The translations under genes were made by a program, and so were the position numbers. 64,000 nucleotides of DNA from Hyphomicrobiales bacterium (GTDB lineage Bacteria > Pseudomonadota > Alphaproteobacteria > Rhizobiales > Rhizobiaceae): positions 1 to 64,000 of the forward strand of contig UCEY01000053.1 in the NCBI GenBank assembly GCA_900471605.1. The letters are read 5' to 3'. Of this stretch, positions 27,878-36,639 are shown piece by piece. Below the pieces are notes generated by a model, which saw only the letters and a program-made list of their open reading frames with translations, ran no database searches and was not told where the DNA came from. Every line of letters starts with the position of its first letter. The stretch's first letter is position 1.

Positions 27878-30800
27878 CTATTCCGCCGCGACGCGCTTGA
27901 GACCTGCAACCTGCGTGAGGTAGGCGCGCATGGCGGCCGGTTTCACCGGCTTGTGCTGGACGCCGATGTCGTGACGCTCCGCTTCGGCGCGGACTTCCGG
28001 CGTGCGGTCGGCGGTTATGATCAGTGCCGGGATGTCCGCCTGGTATTTCTGGCGCAGCTTGAGAACGGCCTCGATGCCGTTGCCGTCGTCGAGATGATAG
28101 TCGGCGATGATGATTTCCGGCGGCGGTTCGTGGCGGGCGACGATCTCGTCGAGGGCGGCAAGCGAATCCGCCTGGCCGACCGTGCAGCCCCAGCCGGTGA
28201 TCAGCAGCGCCATGCCTTCGAGGATGCGCGGTTCGTTGTCGATGCAGAGAACCCTGAGGCCGTTCAGCGGCTGCGAGCGCTTGCGGCGCTCCGCCTGGTC
28301 GGCGCGGATCGTCTGCGACGCGGTGAGGTCCATGGGAACCTGCACCCGGAAGGTCGTGCCGCGGCCGGGCGTCGAGGCGAGCTGGACCGGATGGTTGAGC
28401 ACCCTTGAAATACGGTCGACGATTGACAAGCCGAGCCCGAGGCCTGCCGCGGTCTTTGCGCCTTCGTCGAGCCGGGCGAATTCCTTGAACACGGTGCGGA
28501 ATTTCGAGGGCGGAATGCCTATGCCGGAATCGAGCACCTCGATGATCACCTGGCCACCCCGGCGGCGGGCCCCGATCAGCACCTTGCCGTCGATCGTGTA
28601 CTTGATCGCGTTGGACACGAGGTTCTGCACCAGCCGGCGCAGCAGGTTGGCATCCGAGCGCACCTTCAGCGAGGTCGGCATGACCACGAATTCCAGGTCT
28701 TTCTCGCGGGCCATCGGAGCATAGTCGGTTTCGATACGCTTCAGGAGGTCCTCGAGCGGCACGGAGGTGAAACGCGGCTTCATGGCGCCGGTATCGAGCC
28801 TCGAGATGTCGAGCACCGCGCCGAGGATCGCCTCGACCGATTCCAGCGCCGAATCGATATTGCGCACCAGCGAGCCATTGTTGTCCGACGCCCCGAGCCG
28901 CTCGACCAGCGCCGAGGAATAAAGCCGGGCGGCGTTGAGCGGCTGCAGGATGTCGTGGCCGGCGGCGGCAAAGAACCGGGTCTTGCCGATATTGGCCTCG
29001 TCGGCTGATGCCTGGGCGTCGGCAAGCTCCTTGTTGACGCGGGTAAGCTCGGCGGTGCGTTCGCCGACCCGCTGTTCCAGCGTCTCGTTTGCCTGTTTCA
29101 ATGCCTGGTCTGCAGCGACGCGCTCGGAAATGTCGGTGAAGGTCGCGACGATGCCCTTGTCGGGCATGGCGTTGGAGCGCACTTCGATGATCCGCTCGCC
29201 GCCGTTCAGCACGAGCGAGAAGGGGGCGTCGAGGGTCTGGAACTGGCGGATTACCTCGGCCTGGTCCGATGCAGCAAGGTCGCCGCGCTCGGAGAGAATG
29301 GCGACCATGTCGGCCAGCGGAAAACCGACCTGGCCGACCTGTTCCGGCAGGTCGAGCAGATTGCGGAAACGGCGGTTCCAGATCGTCAGGCGCTCTGAAC
29401 TGTCGAAGACGGCGATGCCCTGGTCCATCTGCGAAAGGGCGGTCTGCAGCATGTCCTGGTTATATTGCAGCGCCTCGCTCGCCTGGTCGAGCAGCCAGGC
29501 CGTGTCGGAATTGGTATCCTCGGCCTTCTGCAGGATCAGCGACAGGACGAGCCTGGCGGAAGACGAGCCGATCGCGCTGCCGAGCAGCTGTTCGGAGAAA
29601 TGGATCATCGCCATGTCGGCGGGCTGGTCGTCGCTGAACGTGCGGCCGGCGGTCTTCTCGTAATTGGAGAAGGAGCGCCGCATGCGTTCCTCGCCGAGAT
29701 AGCGGGCGATCGCCGCCTTCAAGTCGCCGACGCTCACGCGGGTCTTCCAGCCACGGGTGGCGAATTGCGAGCGCAGGTGGCGTTTCACGAAAATGCCGGC
29801 CTGGATGCGCTCGACCGGCCGCGGATTGCGTGACAGCGACCCGAGCACGAACGCGAGCGTGTTGAGCGTCAGGGCAAAGATGGTCGCGTTGACCAGCGGA
29901 TCGGTCTGCGGGCCGGAGAAGATGCCGGTGCCCGGAAACAGGAAATTGAGGACCGCCGCCGCCACGTGGGAATTGTCCGGCCCGCCGAAGCTCGGCACGA
30001 ACAGCAGATAGGCCCAGGCAAGGAAGCCGAAGGACATGCCGAGGATCGCCCCGCGGGCGTTGGCGCGGCGCCAGACGAGGCCGCCGAGGAGGGCGGGCGC
30101 CACCTGCGCGATCGCCGCGAATGCCAGCAGCCCGATCGAGGCGAGGCCGGACTGGCTGTCGGCCATGCGGTAATAGGCATAGCCGAGGATCAGGACCCCG
30201 AAGATCGCCACGCGGCGGATGTGCAGAAGCGTGCGGGTGAAGTCGGTCCGCTGGCCGGAGCGCGCGGCCATCAGCCGCTGCCTGAGGAAGATCGGGATGA
30301 TGATGTCGTTCGACACCATGATCGAAAGCGCGACGGATTCGACGATCACCATGGCGGTGGCGGCGGAAAAGCCGCCGATGAAGGCGATCAGCGACACGAC
30401 CTTCAGCTCGCCGGCAAGCGGCAGGGTCAGCACGTAGAGATCGGCATCGCCGGTGCCGCCGAAGGTGATCAGGCCGGCCATGCCGACCGGAAGCACGAAG
30501 ATATTGATGGCGACGAGGTAGAGCGGCAGAAGCGCGCCCGCCACCTTGCGCTCCTTCGTGGTGCGGTTCTCGACCACTGTCACGTGGAATTGCCGCGGCA
30601 GCATGATGATCGCGAACGCCGACAGCGCGATCAGGATCAGCCAGCGGCTGATCGGCGTCTCGTAGGCGAGCGCGGAGCCGACCAGCATGTTTTCCGATGC
30701 CTTGGCGAGCAGATCGGACGGCCCGTCGAACAGGATGAAGAAGACCGAAAAGCCGACCGTCGCAAATGCAAGCAGCTTGACCACCGATTCCATCGCCACC

Positions 30801-31390
30801 GCGAGGATCAGCCCGTCCTGATGCTCGGTCGCATCCGTGTGGCGGGTGCCGAAGATGACCGCGAACGAGGCCATCATCAGCGTGACGATCAGCGCCAGGT
30901 CGATGAAATAGAGATTGCCGCTGCCGATGCCGTAATCCGACGGATTGACCATGGCGGCGACCGAGCTCGACACCGCCTTCAGCTGCAGCGCGATATAGGG
31001 AATGGCGCCGACCAGCGCGATGATCGCGACGATCATCGCGACGGTGGAATTCTTGCCGTAGCGGGCGGCGATGAAATCCGCGACCGACGTCAGCTTCTCG
31101 GCCTTGGCGAGTTCGACGATGCGCCGGATGATCGGCATGCCGAGCGTGAAGGCGAGGATCGGGCCGATATAGATGCCGGTGAATTCCAGGCCCTTTTGCG
31201 ACGCAAGCCCGACGCCGCCGAAATAGGTCCAGGACGTGCAGTAGATCGCGAGGCTGAGTGCATAAACGGCCGGCCTTCCGTTCTTCGGCACGCCGAAGAC
31301 ACGGCTCCGCCGGTCGCCGTAACTCGCCACCGCAAAAAGCAGCAGCACATAGGCGAAAGCCGAAACAAAAATGATCCAGCCTGGAAGCAT
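27878..31390 (-). CDS. Hybrid histidine kinase with N-terminal sodium/solute symporter domain
   Basis: 1170 residues in one frame. Residues 1 to about 500 are a 13-helix SSS-type transporter domain (SLAIYCTSWTYFGGVGLASQ, LPRQFHVTVVEN). A PAS-type domain follows (IAVFDSSERLTIWNRRFRNLL), then a short coiled coil, a HisKA domain with phospho-His812 in FFAAAGHDILQPL, a HATPase (NLVSNAIKYT, LDSGIGIPP, GLGLGLSIV) and a C-terminal receiver with Asp1097 in IIIADYHLDDG. The layout matches the CbrA/NahK-like group. No response regulator gene is adjacent, so the partner is unknown. The substrate sensed or carried is also unknown. Confidence 0.9.
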   Translation of the reverse strand: MLPGWIIFVSAFAYVLLLFAVASYGDRRSRVFGVPKNGRPAVYALSLAIYCTSWTYFGGVGLASQKGLEFTGIYIGPILAFTLGMPIIRRIVELAKAEKLTSVADFIAARYGKNSTVAMIVAIIALVGAIPYIALQLKAVSSSVAAMVNPSDYGIGSGNLYFIDLALIVTLMMASFAVIFGTRHTDATEHQDGLILAVAMESVVKLLAFATVGFSVFFILFDGPSDLLAKASENMLVGSALAYETPISRWLILIALSAFAIIMLPRQFHVTVVENRTTKERKVAGALLPLYLVAINIFVLPVGMAGLITFGGTGDADLYVLTLPLAGELKVVSLIAFIGGFSAATAMVIVESVALSIMVSNDIIIPIFLRQRLMAARSGQRTDFTRTLLHIRRVAIFGVLILGYAYYRMADSQSGLASIGLLAFAAIAQVAPALLGGLVWRRANARGAILGMSFGFLAWAYLLFVPSFGGPDNSHVAAAVLNFLFPGTGIFSGPQTDPLVNATIFALTLNTLAFVLGSLSRNPRPVERIQAGIFVKRHLRSQFATRGWKTRVSVGDLKAAIARYLGEERMRRSFSNYEKTAGRTFSDDQPADMAMIHFSEQLLGSAIGSSSARLVLSLILQKAEDTNSDTAWLLDQASEALQYNQDMLQTALSQMDQGIAVFDSSERLTIWNRRFRNLLDLPEQVGQVGFPLADMVAILSERGDLAASDQAEVIRQFQTLDAPFSLVLNGGERIIEVRSNAMPDKGIVATFTDISERVAADQALKQANETLEQRVGERTAELTRVNKELADAQASADEANIGKTRFFAAAGHDILQPLNAARLYSSALVERLGASDNNGSLVRNIDSALESVEAILGAVLDISRLDTGAMKPRFTSVPLEDLLKRIETDYAPMAREKDLEFVVMPTSLKVRSDANLLRRLVQNLVSNAIKYTIDGKVLIGARRRGGQVIIEVLDSGIGIPPSKFRTVFKEFARLDEGAKTAAGLGLGLSIVDRISRVLNHPVQLASTPGRGTTFRVQVPMDLTASQTIRADQAERRKRSQPLNGLRVLCIDNEPRILEGMALLITGWGCTVGQADSLAALDEIVARHEPPPEIIIADYHLDDGNGIEAVLKLRQKYQADIPALIITADRTPEVRAEAERHDIGVQHKPVKPAAMRAYLTQVAGLKRVAAE

Positions 31391-31583
31391 CGGTCCTCCC
31401 CGCAGGGAATTGCGGCAGCTCGAACATTAGGGGAAAAGCAATCACTTGGAAATCAGGGGGCTTCTCGGCAAAAAGTCCAATAGACAGTCGCATTTAGGCG
31501 TTTGGCGAAGCCATCTGTTCAGGCGCTTCGAAAGCGCTATGTTGGAGGTCATTCCATCTCGAACGCCATGGGGGAAAGTGGCC

Positions 31584-32015
31584 ATGTCAATGATCAGCGA
31601 ATTCCGTTCCTTTATCGCCAAGGGCAATGTCATCGATCTCGCGGTCGGCATCATCATCGGCGCCGCCTTCACCGGCATCGTCAAATCGCTGGTCGACGAC
31701 ATCGTGATGCCGATCGTCGGCGCAATCACGGGAGGCGGCTTCGATTTCTCGAATTACTTCCTGCCATTGTCCAAGGCGGTCACGGCGCCGTCGCTTGCCG
31801 CTGCCCGCGAACAGGGCGCAGTCTTTGCCTACGGCAATTTCATCACCGTTCTCATCAATTTCGTGATCCTCGCCTTCATCATCTTCCTGATGGTCAAGGC
31901 GGTGAACCGGATGCGGCTCGCAGACGAAAAGAAGCCGGTCGACGAAAAGCCCGCTCCGCCGCCGGCAGATATCCAGCTCCTGACCGAAATACGGGATCTG
32001 CTGAAGGCAAAGTGA
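31584..32015 (+). CDS. mscL: Large-conductance mechanosensitive channel MscL
   Basis: 143 residues. EFRSFIAKGNVIDLAVGIIIGAAFTGIV is the conserved N-terminal amphipathic helix plus first membrane helix, then a periplasmic loop and a second helix (NFITVLINFVILAFIIFLMVK), and a charged C-terminal bundle (LLTEIRDLLKAK). Releases solutes on hypo-osmotic shock. ATG 31584 is used with GGGGGAAAG upstream; ATG 31590 is also possible. The divergent partner is the symporter-kinase gene. Confidence 0.95.
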   Translation: MSMISEFRSFIAKGNVIDLAVGIIIGAAFTGIVKSLVDDIVMPIVGAITGGGFDFSNYFLPLSKAVTAPSLAAAREQGAVFAYGNFITVLINFVILAFIIFLMVKAVNRMRLADEKKPVDEKPAPPPADIQLLTEIRDLLKAK

Positions 32016-32132
32016 TCTTTTGATCACGCGGCGGCAAATCATCATCGGAATCGATCCCCGCCTCACGGATTATCATGGGATTCCTTGGGCTTCCTGCGCT
32101 AAAGAAGTGGGAAAACCAGCCGAGGGAATTCC

Positions 32133-33302
32133 ATGTCGATCATTTCCAGTCTCAGCCCCCGTGCCGTTGCGGCGCCTGAAAGCGGCATTGTCGAGGTCAT
32201 CACCTATGCGCGCGGACGGGAAGGATTGATCCCGCTCTGGGCCGGTGAAGGCGACCTGCCGAGCCCGGATTTCATCAATCGCGCCGCAACCGAGGCGCTT
32301 CTGGGCGGTGAGACCTTCTACACCTGGCAGCGCGGCATCCCGGAACTGCGTCAGGCGCTGTCGGACTATTACGCGCGGCATTTTTCCGTTTCGTTGCCGG
32401 TCGAGCATTTTTATGTCACCGGCTCGGGCATGCACGCGATCATGCTGGCGGTGCAGGCCGTGACCTCGCCGGGCGACGAGATGATCTATCTGTCGCCGAC
32501 CTGGCCGAACATCATATCGGCGATCGAGATCTCCGGCGCCCATTCCGTCGGCCTGCCGCTCGATTTCGTCGGCGGCCGCTGGTCGCTCGATCTCGCCAAG
32601 CTGGAAGGCAAGATCACCCCGAAGACGAAGGGCCTGTTCATCAATACCCCGGCCAACCCGACCGGCTGGACCGCGACGCTCGAGGATCTGAAGAGCATCC
32701 TGGCGCTCGCCCGCAAGCACGGCATCTGGATCATCGCCGACGAAATCTACGCGCGCTATTATTACGGCGGTGCTGCCCGTGCTGCGTCCTTCCTCGACAT
32801 CATGGAAGAGGGCGACCGGATCATCTTTGCCAATTCCTTCTCCAAGAACTGGTCGATGACCGGCTGGCGCGTCGGCTGGATCGTCGCCCCGCCGGAAATG
32901 GGACAGGTGATCGAAAATCTGGTGCAGTATTCGAATTCCGGCGTGGCGCAGTTCCTGCAGCGCGGTGCAGTCGTGGCGCTCAACCAGGGCGACGATTTCG
33001 TCAATGCCAATATCGCCCGGGCAACCGAGGCGCGCGACATCCTGTGCGACGCGCTGATCGCCACCAACCGGGTAGAGACCCTGAAGCCGGACGGCGCGCT
33101 CTACGCCTTCGTCAAGGTGGACGGCATCACCAACAGCCGCAACGCGGCGCTCGATATCGTCGACAAGATTGGCGTGGCGCTGGCGCCGGGTTCGGCTTTC
33201 GGAAAGGGCGGCGAGCTTTTCCTGCGCGCCTGTTTCCTGCGTGACCCGAAGCAGATCGAGGAGGCGGCTGGCCGCCTTTCCGACTATATCAAGCGTCTTT
33301 GA
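32133..33302 (+). CDS. PLP-dependent class I/II aminotransferase
   Basis: 389 residues, fold-type I. PLP Lys238 is in FANSFSKNWSMTGWRVGW; other marks are NTPANPTGW (Asn), ADEIYARYYYGG (Asp/Tyr) and the C-terminal Arg in LFLRACFLRD. Related to aspartate/aromatic aminotransferases; the exact amino acid is not deducible. GAGGGA lies ahead of the ATG. Transcribed alone, between mscL and galE. Confidence 0.88.
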   Translation: MSIISSLSPRAVAAPESGIVEVITYARGREGLIPLWAGEGDLPSPDFINRAATEALLGGETFYTWQRGIPELRQALSDYYARHFSVSLPVEHFYVTGSGMHAIMLAVQAVTSPGDEMIYLSPTWPNIISAIEISGAHSVGLPLDFVGGRWSLDLAKLEGKITPKTKGLFINTPANPTGWTATLEDLKSILALARKHGIWIIADEIYARYYYGGAARAASFLDIMEEGDRIIFANSFSKNWSMTGWRVGWIVAPPEMGQVIENLVQYSNSGVAQFLQRGAVVALNQGDDFVNANIARATEARDILCDALIATNRVETLKPDGALYAFVKVDGITNSRNAALDIVDKIGVALAPGSAFGKGGELFLRACFLRDPKQIEEAAGRLSDYIKRL

Positions 33303-33461
33303 GCCGTCCCGGCACGAAGACGATAAAATTTGAGCGATCCGCTCAAGAGCCTGTTTGCCCTAGGCCGAGATAAACCCGGCGCGACCTGCGCCGGGTAAGC
33401 ATTGCTGAAGACTGCCCATGTTTTTGTCCTGCCAACGATAAGAAAGCAGGGAAGTATAGAC

Positions 33462-34496
33462 ATGGCAGTTCTGGTGACAGGCGGCGCGGGTTACATCGGC
33501 AGCCACATGGCGTGGGCTTTGCTCGACGCGGGCGAGGAAGTCGTCGTTCTCGATCGGCTCTCGACCGGTTTCCGCTGGGCCGTACCGGCCGAGGCGCGGT
33601 TCTATCTGGGCGATGTCGGCGACCGGGCCATTCTCGCGCAGATCTTCGCCGAAAACGATATCGACGCGATCCTGCATTTCGCAGGCTCGATCGTCGTGCC
33701 GCAATCGGTCGCCAACCCGCTGGATTATTACGAGAACAATACGGGCAACACCCGCCTGCTCGCCGCCGCCGCGGTCGAAGCGGGCATCCGCCATTTCGTT
33801 TTCTCGTCGACAGCGGCCGTCTATGGCGACCAGAAAGACGATGCGCCGGTGCTGGAAAGCGCGCCGCTGCAGCCGAAGAACCCCTATGGCCAATCGAAGC
33901 TGATGTCGGAAATGATGCTGCGCGACGCTGCGGCCGCTTACGACTTCCGTTTTGTCGCCCTGCGTTATTTCAACGTTGCCGGCGCCGATCCGCTTGGCCG
34001 CACCGGCCTGTCCACGGATGGTGCCACCCATCTCATCAAGATCGCCTGCGAGGCCGAACTTGCCAAGCGCCGCGGCGTCGATGTCTACGGAACCGACTAT
34101 GCGACACCGGACGGAACGGGCATCCGCGACTATATCCACGTCACCGATCTGGTCGATGCCCATCTTAAGGCCTTGAGCTACCTGCGCCGCGGGGGCGAAC
34201 CGCTGATCGCCAATTGCGGCTACGGCCGCGGCTATTCGGTGCTGGAGGTTCTGGACGCCGTGATGCGCGTCGGTGGCCGCAAGTTCGAGATCCGCTACGG
34301 GCCGCGCCGGCCGGGTGACGCGGCAAGCGTGGTGGCCAATTCGACGCTGGCGCGCCGGCTGCTCGACTGGAAACCGCGCCATGACGATCTCGATCTCATC
34401 GTCGAAACCGCGATTTCCTGGGAGAAGGGCCTCGCTTCCCGCAAGGCCGAAGATCTCAAGTCGCTGCAGAGCAGGCTGGCATCCGCGCGCTTCTGA
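33462..34496 (+). CDS. galE: UDP-glucose 4-epimerase
   Basis: 344-residue extended SDR. NAD motif VTGGAGYIGSHMAWALLDAGE at the N-terminus; catalytic Tyr142-x3-Lys146 in YGQSK; SSTAAVYG; sugar-binding YFNVAGAD and RRPGDAASVVANSTLA. Interconverts UDP-glucose and UDP-galactose (the gene is called exoB in rhizobia when tied to exopolysaccharide). ATG 33462 follows CAGGGA; the ORF extends 60 bases further 5' without support. Confidence 0.92.
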   Translation: MAVLVTGGAGYIGSHMAWALLDAGEEVVVLDRLSTGFRWAVPAEARFYLGDVGDRAILAQIFAENDIDAILHFAGSIVVPQSVANPLDYYENNTGNTRLLAAAAVEAGIRHFVFSSTAAVYGDQKDDAPVLESAPLQPKNPYGQSKLMSEMMLRDAAAAYDFRFVALRYFNVAGADPLGRTGLSTDGATHLIKIACEAELAKRRGVDVYGTDYATPDGTGIRDYIHVTDLVDAHLKALSYLRRGGEPLIANCGYGRGYSVLEVLDAVMRVGGRKFEIRYGPRRPGDAASVVANSTLARRLLDWKPRHDDLDLIVETAISWEKGLASRKAEDLKSLQSRLASARF

Positions 34497-34525
34497 GGTT
34501 CCCGGCCAGTCGGCAAATATTAAAT

Positions 34526-34550
34526 GGAACATCCTCCGTTTTCTGCGGTT
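34526..34550 (+). promoter_or_regulatory. EcfG-like promoter, one mismatch
   Basis: GGAAC (34526-34530), 16 bases, GGTT (34547-34550); consensus GGAAC-N16/17-CGTT. It lies about 60 bases ahead of the small secreted protein gene. Confidence 0.45.
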
Positions 34551-34609
34551 TGACCTGCGTAAGCAAATCGAATCCGCCGGTTCTGCCGGTGTGTTAACGG
34601 AGGAAACCC

Positions 34610-34942
34610 ATGACTTTGAAGCTGATTACCGTATCGCTCCTTTCCCTCGGCCTTGCAGCCGGCGGTGCGCTTGCCCAAACGAACGGCAAGGGCAATGCAA
34701 GTTCCACCGGAACGTCGGCCAGCGATAGCAGCGACGGCACGAAGAAGATCGACCCGAACGCCACCAACAGCACGAGCGGCGGCGCCATGGGCAATGCGGC
34801 CGGCACCAAGGATACCCGCACCAACTGCGCTCCGAACCTTCAGACCAAGGGCTCGGCGACCACTCCCGATACGACCGGGACAGCATCGGTTCCCTCGGGT
34901 CAGGCTGGCACCAATACCAACGGCCAGGCTTCGAGCTGCTGA
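34610..34942 (+). CDS. Small secreted Thr/Ser/Asn-rich protein
   Basis: 110 residues. Signal peptide MTLKLITVSLLSLGLAAGGALAQ is clear. The mature chain is low in complexity (Thr, Ser, Asn, Gly) with only two cysteines, in TNCAPN and the terminal SSC. No domain recognised. GGAGGAAA precedes the ATG. A strong terminator follows, so it is monocistronic; the promoter resembles that of the general stress response. Confidence 0.8.
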   Translation: MTLKLITVSLLSLGLAAGGALAQTNGKGNASSTGTSASDSSDGTKKIDPNATNSTSGGAMGNAAGTKDTRTNCAPNLQTKGSATTPDTTGTASVPSGQAGTNTNGQASSC

Positions 34943-34961
34943 TGCCGAATACGTTTTCGCG

Positions 34962-34990
34962 AAAAAGGCCGGCATCGCCCGGCCTTTTTT
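34962..34990 (+). terminator. Rho-independent terminator
   Basis: AAAAAGGCCGG (34962-34972), loop CATCGC, CCGGCC followed by six T (34979-34990). It lies 20 bases after the secreted protein gene. Confidence 0.85.
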
Positions 34991-35069
34991 GTTGCCCGGA
35001 TATTCCGCCGCATGGCGTCTTTAAGGCTTCTGCGATAAACAGGCGCGTTTTCCAATATTGGTCTCTGCC

Positions 35070-35861
35070 ATGCGACGCGCCCTGCTTACCACTGTCCTCC
35101 TGCTCCTGCCTTTGACGGCGAGCGCACAAAATCCGCCGCCGAAGCAGGTTACAAACCAGCCCACGGCGCAGGACGCAGTACACGCTCCCAAACTGGTCGA
35201 GCCGCAGCTGCATGTCTCGCGTTCGGGCAATGCCGTTCGCCCCCGGGTGGCGCTGACCTTCGATGCCTGCATGGGCCAAGCCGATGAGCGCATATTGTCG
35301 ACGCTTGTCCGCGAACGCATTCCCGCGACCATTTTCGTCACCGCCCGCTGGCTGAAAAAGAACCCGCAGTCGGTCGCAATCTTCCTGAACAACCTCGATC
35401 TGTTCGAATTGGAAAACCACGGCCAGAACCACGTGCCGGCCGTCGATGTGCCGGTGTCGATCTACGGCATCGCCGCCGCCGGATCGCCGGAGGCCGTTCG
35501 CCAGGAGGTGGCGGGGGGCGCCGATGCTATGCTGGCGGCCGGGCTTGCGCCGCCGCGCTGGTTCCGCGGCTCGACCGCCAAATACGATCCTTCCGCGATC
35601 CGCCAGATCCGCGAGATGGGATACCGGATCGCCGGTTATTCGCTGAACGGCGACGGCGGCTCCCTCCTTGGCGCTACCGTCACCGAAAAACGCATTGCAG
35701 CAGCCAAGGATGGCGATGTCGTCCTTGCGCATATCAACCAGCCGACCCACGCGGCCGGCGAGGGGGTCGCTCGCGCGCTGCTTGCCCTGAAACGGCGGGG
35801 CGTCGAATTCGTGCGCCTTTCGGACGTCGATGGCATGGGCGACGACAACACGACGCAGTGA
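35070..35861 (+). CDS. Secreted polysaccharide-deacetylase-fold protein with atypical first motif
   Basis: 263 residues with a signal peptide (MRRALLTTVLLLLPLTASAQ). NodB-type motif 1 reads ALTFDACMG: Asp65 is present but the usual second Asp is Ala. Motif 2 appears as ENHGQNH (His117, His121). Later motifs RWFRGSTAKYDP and VVLAHINQPT match the family's Arg and C-terminal His regions. Probably removes acyl groups from a surface or cell-wall glycan, if active. The ATG at 35070 is preferred over an upstream TTG. Confidence 0.8.
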   Translation: MRRALLTTVLLLLPLTASAQNPPPKQVTNQPTAQDAVHAPKLVEPQLHVSRSGNAVRPRVALTFDACMGQADERILSTLVRERIPATIFVTARWLKKNPQSVAIFLNNLDLFELENHGQNHVPAVDVPVSIYGIAAAGSPEAVRQEVAGGADAMLAAGLAPPRWFRGSTAKYDPSAIRQIREMGYRIAGYSLNGDGGSLLGATVTEKRIAAAKDGDVVLAHINQPTHAAGEGVARALLALKRRGVEFVRLSDVDGMGDDNTTQ

Positions 35862-35897
35862 GCGTGGCCGGCTGTCGTGCCGGTGGTCTTTGAATGC

Positions 35898-35935
35898 AGA
35901 TCGGGGAGAGACGAAATTCCGTCTCTCCCCGATCT
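35898..35935. terminator. Long hairpin between convergent genes
   Basis: AGATCGGGGAGAGACG (35898-35913), loop AAATTC, CGTCTCTCCCCGATCT (35920-35935): perfect 16-bp stem, suited to terminate both converging genes; T-tracts are poor. Confidence 0.65.
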
Positions 35936-35955
35936 GGTTTCGGCAATAGTCGGGT

Positions 35956-36354
35956 TTAGCGAACGACCTGGACGACCGTGCGGGTCTGCGGATCGACGAT
36001 GACGCGCTGTTCGTTCACCACCGCATAGGCATATTTCGGGCTGTCCGGAACCGGAGTGAGCACGACGGTCTCCGGAACCGGCTTGCCGACGACGATCTTC
36101 TCCTTGATGACGACGGGCGATGCCGGGGCAGGGGCCTGTTCGACGTAGGTGACGACACGCTGCGGCGGCGGATCGATGGCGGTGCCGGCAACCGCGCCGG
36201 CGACACCGCCGACGGCTGCGCCGACCGGGCCGCCGATGATCGCACCGGTGACCGCACCGCCGGCGGCACCATTGACGGTGCCTTGCTGGGCCGACGCCGC
36301 CGGGGCAAGGATGCCGAGAACTGCGGCGGAAAGAACGATGAGCTTGGTCTTCAT
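35956..36354 (-). CDS. DUF1236-type secreted protein
   Basis: 132 residues. Signal peptide MKTKLIVLSAAVLGILAPAASAQ, then a Gly/Ala-rich glycine-zipper-like stretch (GAVTGAIIGGPVGAAVGGVAGAVAGT in pattern) and a C-terminal DUF1236-like part ending YAYAVVNEQRVIVDPQTRTVVQVVR. Function unknown; such proteins are common in Rhizobiales envelopes. GAAAGGAGAA precedes the ATG. It is the third gene of a likely operon with the two genes upstream. Confidence 0.82.
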   Translation of the reverse strand: MKTKLIVLSAAVLGILAPAASAQQGTVNGAAGGAVTGAIIGGPVGAAVGGVAGAVAGTAIDPPPQRVVTYVEQAPAPASPVVIKEKIVVGKPVPETVVLTPVPDSPKYAYAVVNEQRVIVDPQTRTVVQVVR

Positions 36355-36428
36355 GATAGTTCTCCTTTCAGGTCTCATAGGGTGGGCAGTTGGTTGGCGC
36401 CGCGCCCTTGGAATGCAATCGAGGCCGT

Positions 36429-36617
36429 TCATTTCGTGACCGGCGCCGGCGCCTCGATCTTGGGCAGGGTCACATTGATGCCGACGCCGTGGTTTCCGAG
36501 GTACCCGCCTTCAAAGAGGAAGATCCCGCCTGCGATGGCGACGATCAGGAGGACGACGGCGACGGCCCAGCCGCCGCTGCCGCCCGTATGGATCACTGCC
36601 GGTTCTCGCTCACGCAT
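36429..36617 (-). CDS. Small single-pass membrane protein
   Basis: 62 residues: a charged N-terminus (MREREPAVIHTGG), one hydrophobic helix (WAVAVVLLIVAIAGGIFLF), and a short tail GINVTLPKIEAPAPVTK. GGGGAGGAAACC is an excellent ribosome site. It lies 22 bases after the larger DUF1236 gene and 74 bases before the smaller one. I do not recognise the family. Confidence 0.75.
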   Translation of the reverse strand: MREREPAVIHTGGSGGWAVAVVLLIVAIAGGIFLFEGGYLGNHGVGINVTLPKIEAPAPVTK

Positions 36618-36639
36618 GGTTTCCTCCCCTGTCCGGCAT

